Shown in pieces: positions 63,869 to 64,000 of a stretch of 64,000 nt of DNA. Positions within the stretch are counted from its first letter, which is position 1, and each line of letters opens with the position of its first letter. The position numbers and the translations under genes were made by a program. A model generated the notes under the pieces. That model was not told where the DNA came from, did not search any database, and saw only the letters and a program-made list of their open reading frames with translations. The stretch spans positions 1,884,630 to 1,948,629 of the forward strand of contig NC_018396.1 in NCBI RefSeq assembly GCF_000208865.1, given 5' to 3'. The stretch is from Neospora caninum Liverpool (lineage: Eukaryota > Apicomplexa > Conoidasida > Eucoccidiorida > Sarcocystidae).

Positions 63869-64000
63869 CTGCAAACAAATCCGAAGGATAGCGTCCGTTA
63901 AGTGTTTTTGCTCGAACACGGAGTGCTTCATCTCAACAAGAAAACGAGATGCGGCGCACTGGTGTGATGCCTAGTTTTTTAGTGCAGAAGCAGCTAAAGG
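63869..64000. other. Intron of the coiled-coil gene running off the window
   Basis: From the acceptor just above 63868 to the window edge I see no further exon; this is probably intron of the partial coiled-coil gene. Confidence 0.5.

Noticed and set aside
1..64000. tRNA, rRNA, CRISPR arrays, transposons, organelle or viral insertions
   Set aside because: Looked for by eye on both strands and none recognised; short tRNA genes could still be missed without a scan.

Overview
The window looks like nuclear DNA of a coccidian apicomplexan of the Toxoplasma / Hammondia / Neospora group. The grounds are a very long GC-rich, Ser/Ala/Arg-rich coding exon of about 28 kb, otherwise short exons separated by GT-AG introns of about 200-900 bp, (TA)n, poly-C and poly-G tracts between genes, start codons in an AAAATG-like context, and single genes on alternating strands with no operons. 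Species cannot be fixed by eye. Exon models below were built by hand from splice sites and reading-phase agreement; no search was run. | Layout. (1) 3-34038, plus strand: the C-terminal 10,745 residues of a giant VPS13/chorein-family bridge-like lipid transfer protein, truncated at its 5' end by the window. One 28-kb exon carries a much-expanded rod and the VAB/SHR-BD adaptor-binding repeats. Four further exons carry the C-terminal helical ATG2_C-type domain and a PH-like end. (2) 35095-43660: three compact genes whose products all look mitochondrial: a 128-residue single-membrane-span protein (minus), a divergent BolA-like protein (plus, sharing a 1.2-kb divergent promoter region with the first) and TIM22 (minus, convergent with BolA). 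(3) 46085-51358, plus: an intronless 1757-residue protein of unknown function with cysteine/aromatic patches in disordered sequence. (4) 54436-60100, plus: a ten-exon gene joining a TPR-like helical region to a C-terminal tail with two RRVSF protein phosphatase 1 docking motifs. (5) 60669-62848, minus: a four-exon gene of unknown function. (6) 63224-63868, minus: the last two exons of a charged coiled-coil protein whose 5' part lies beyond the window. | How they fit. No pathway unites the window. The local theme is mitochondria and membranes: lipid transfer at contact sites (VPS13), inner-membrane import of carrier proteins (TIM22), a probable Fe-S-handling relative (BolA-like) and a probable inner-membrane accessory protein. 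The most interesting items are the giant VPS13, the BolA-like protein lacking the signature histidine, the TPR/PP1-docking protein and the Cys-patch protein. No tRNA, rRNA, CRISPR array or transposon was recognised.
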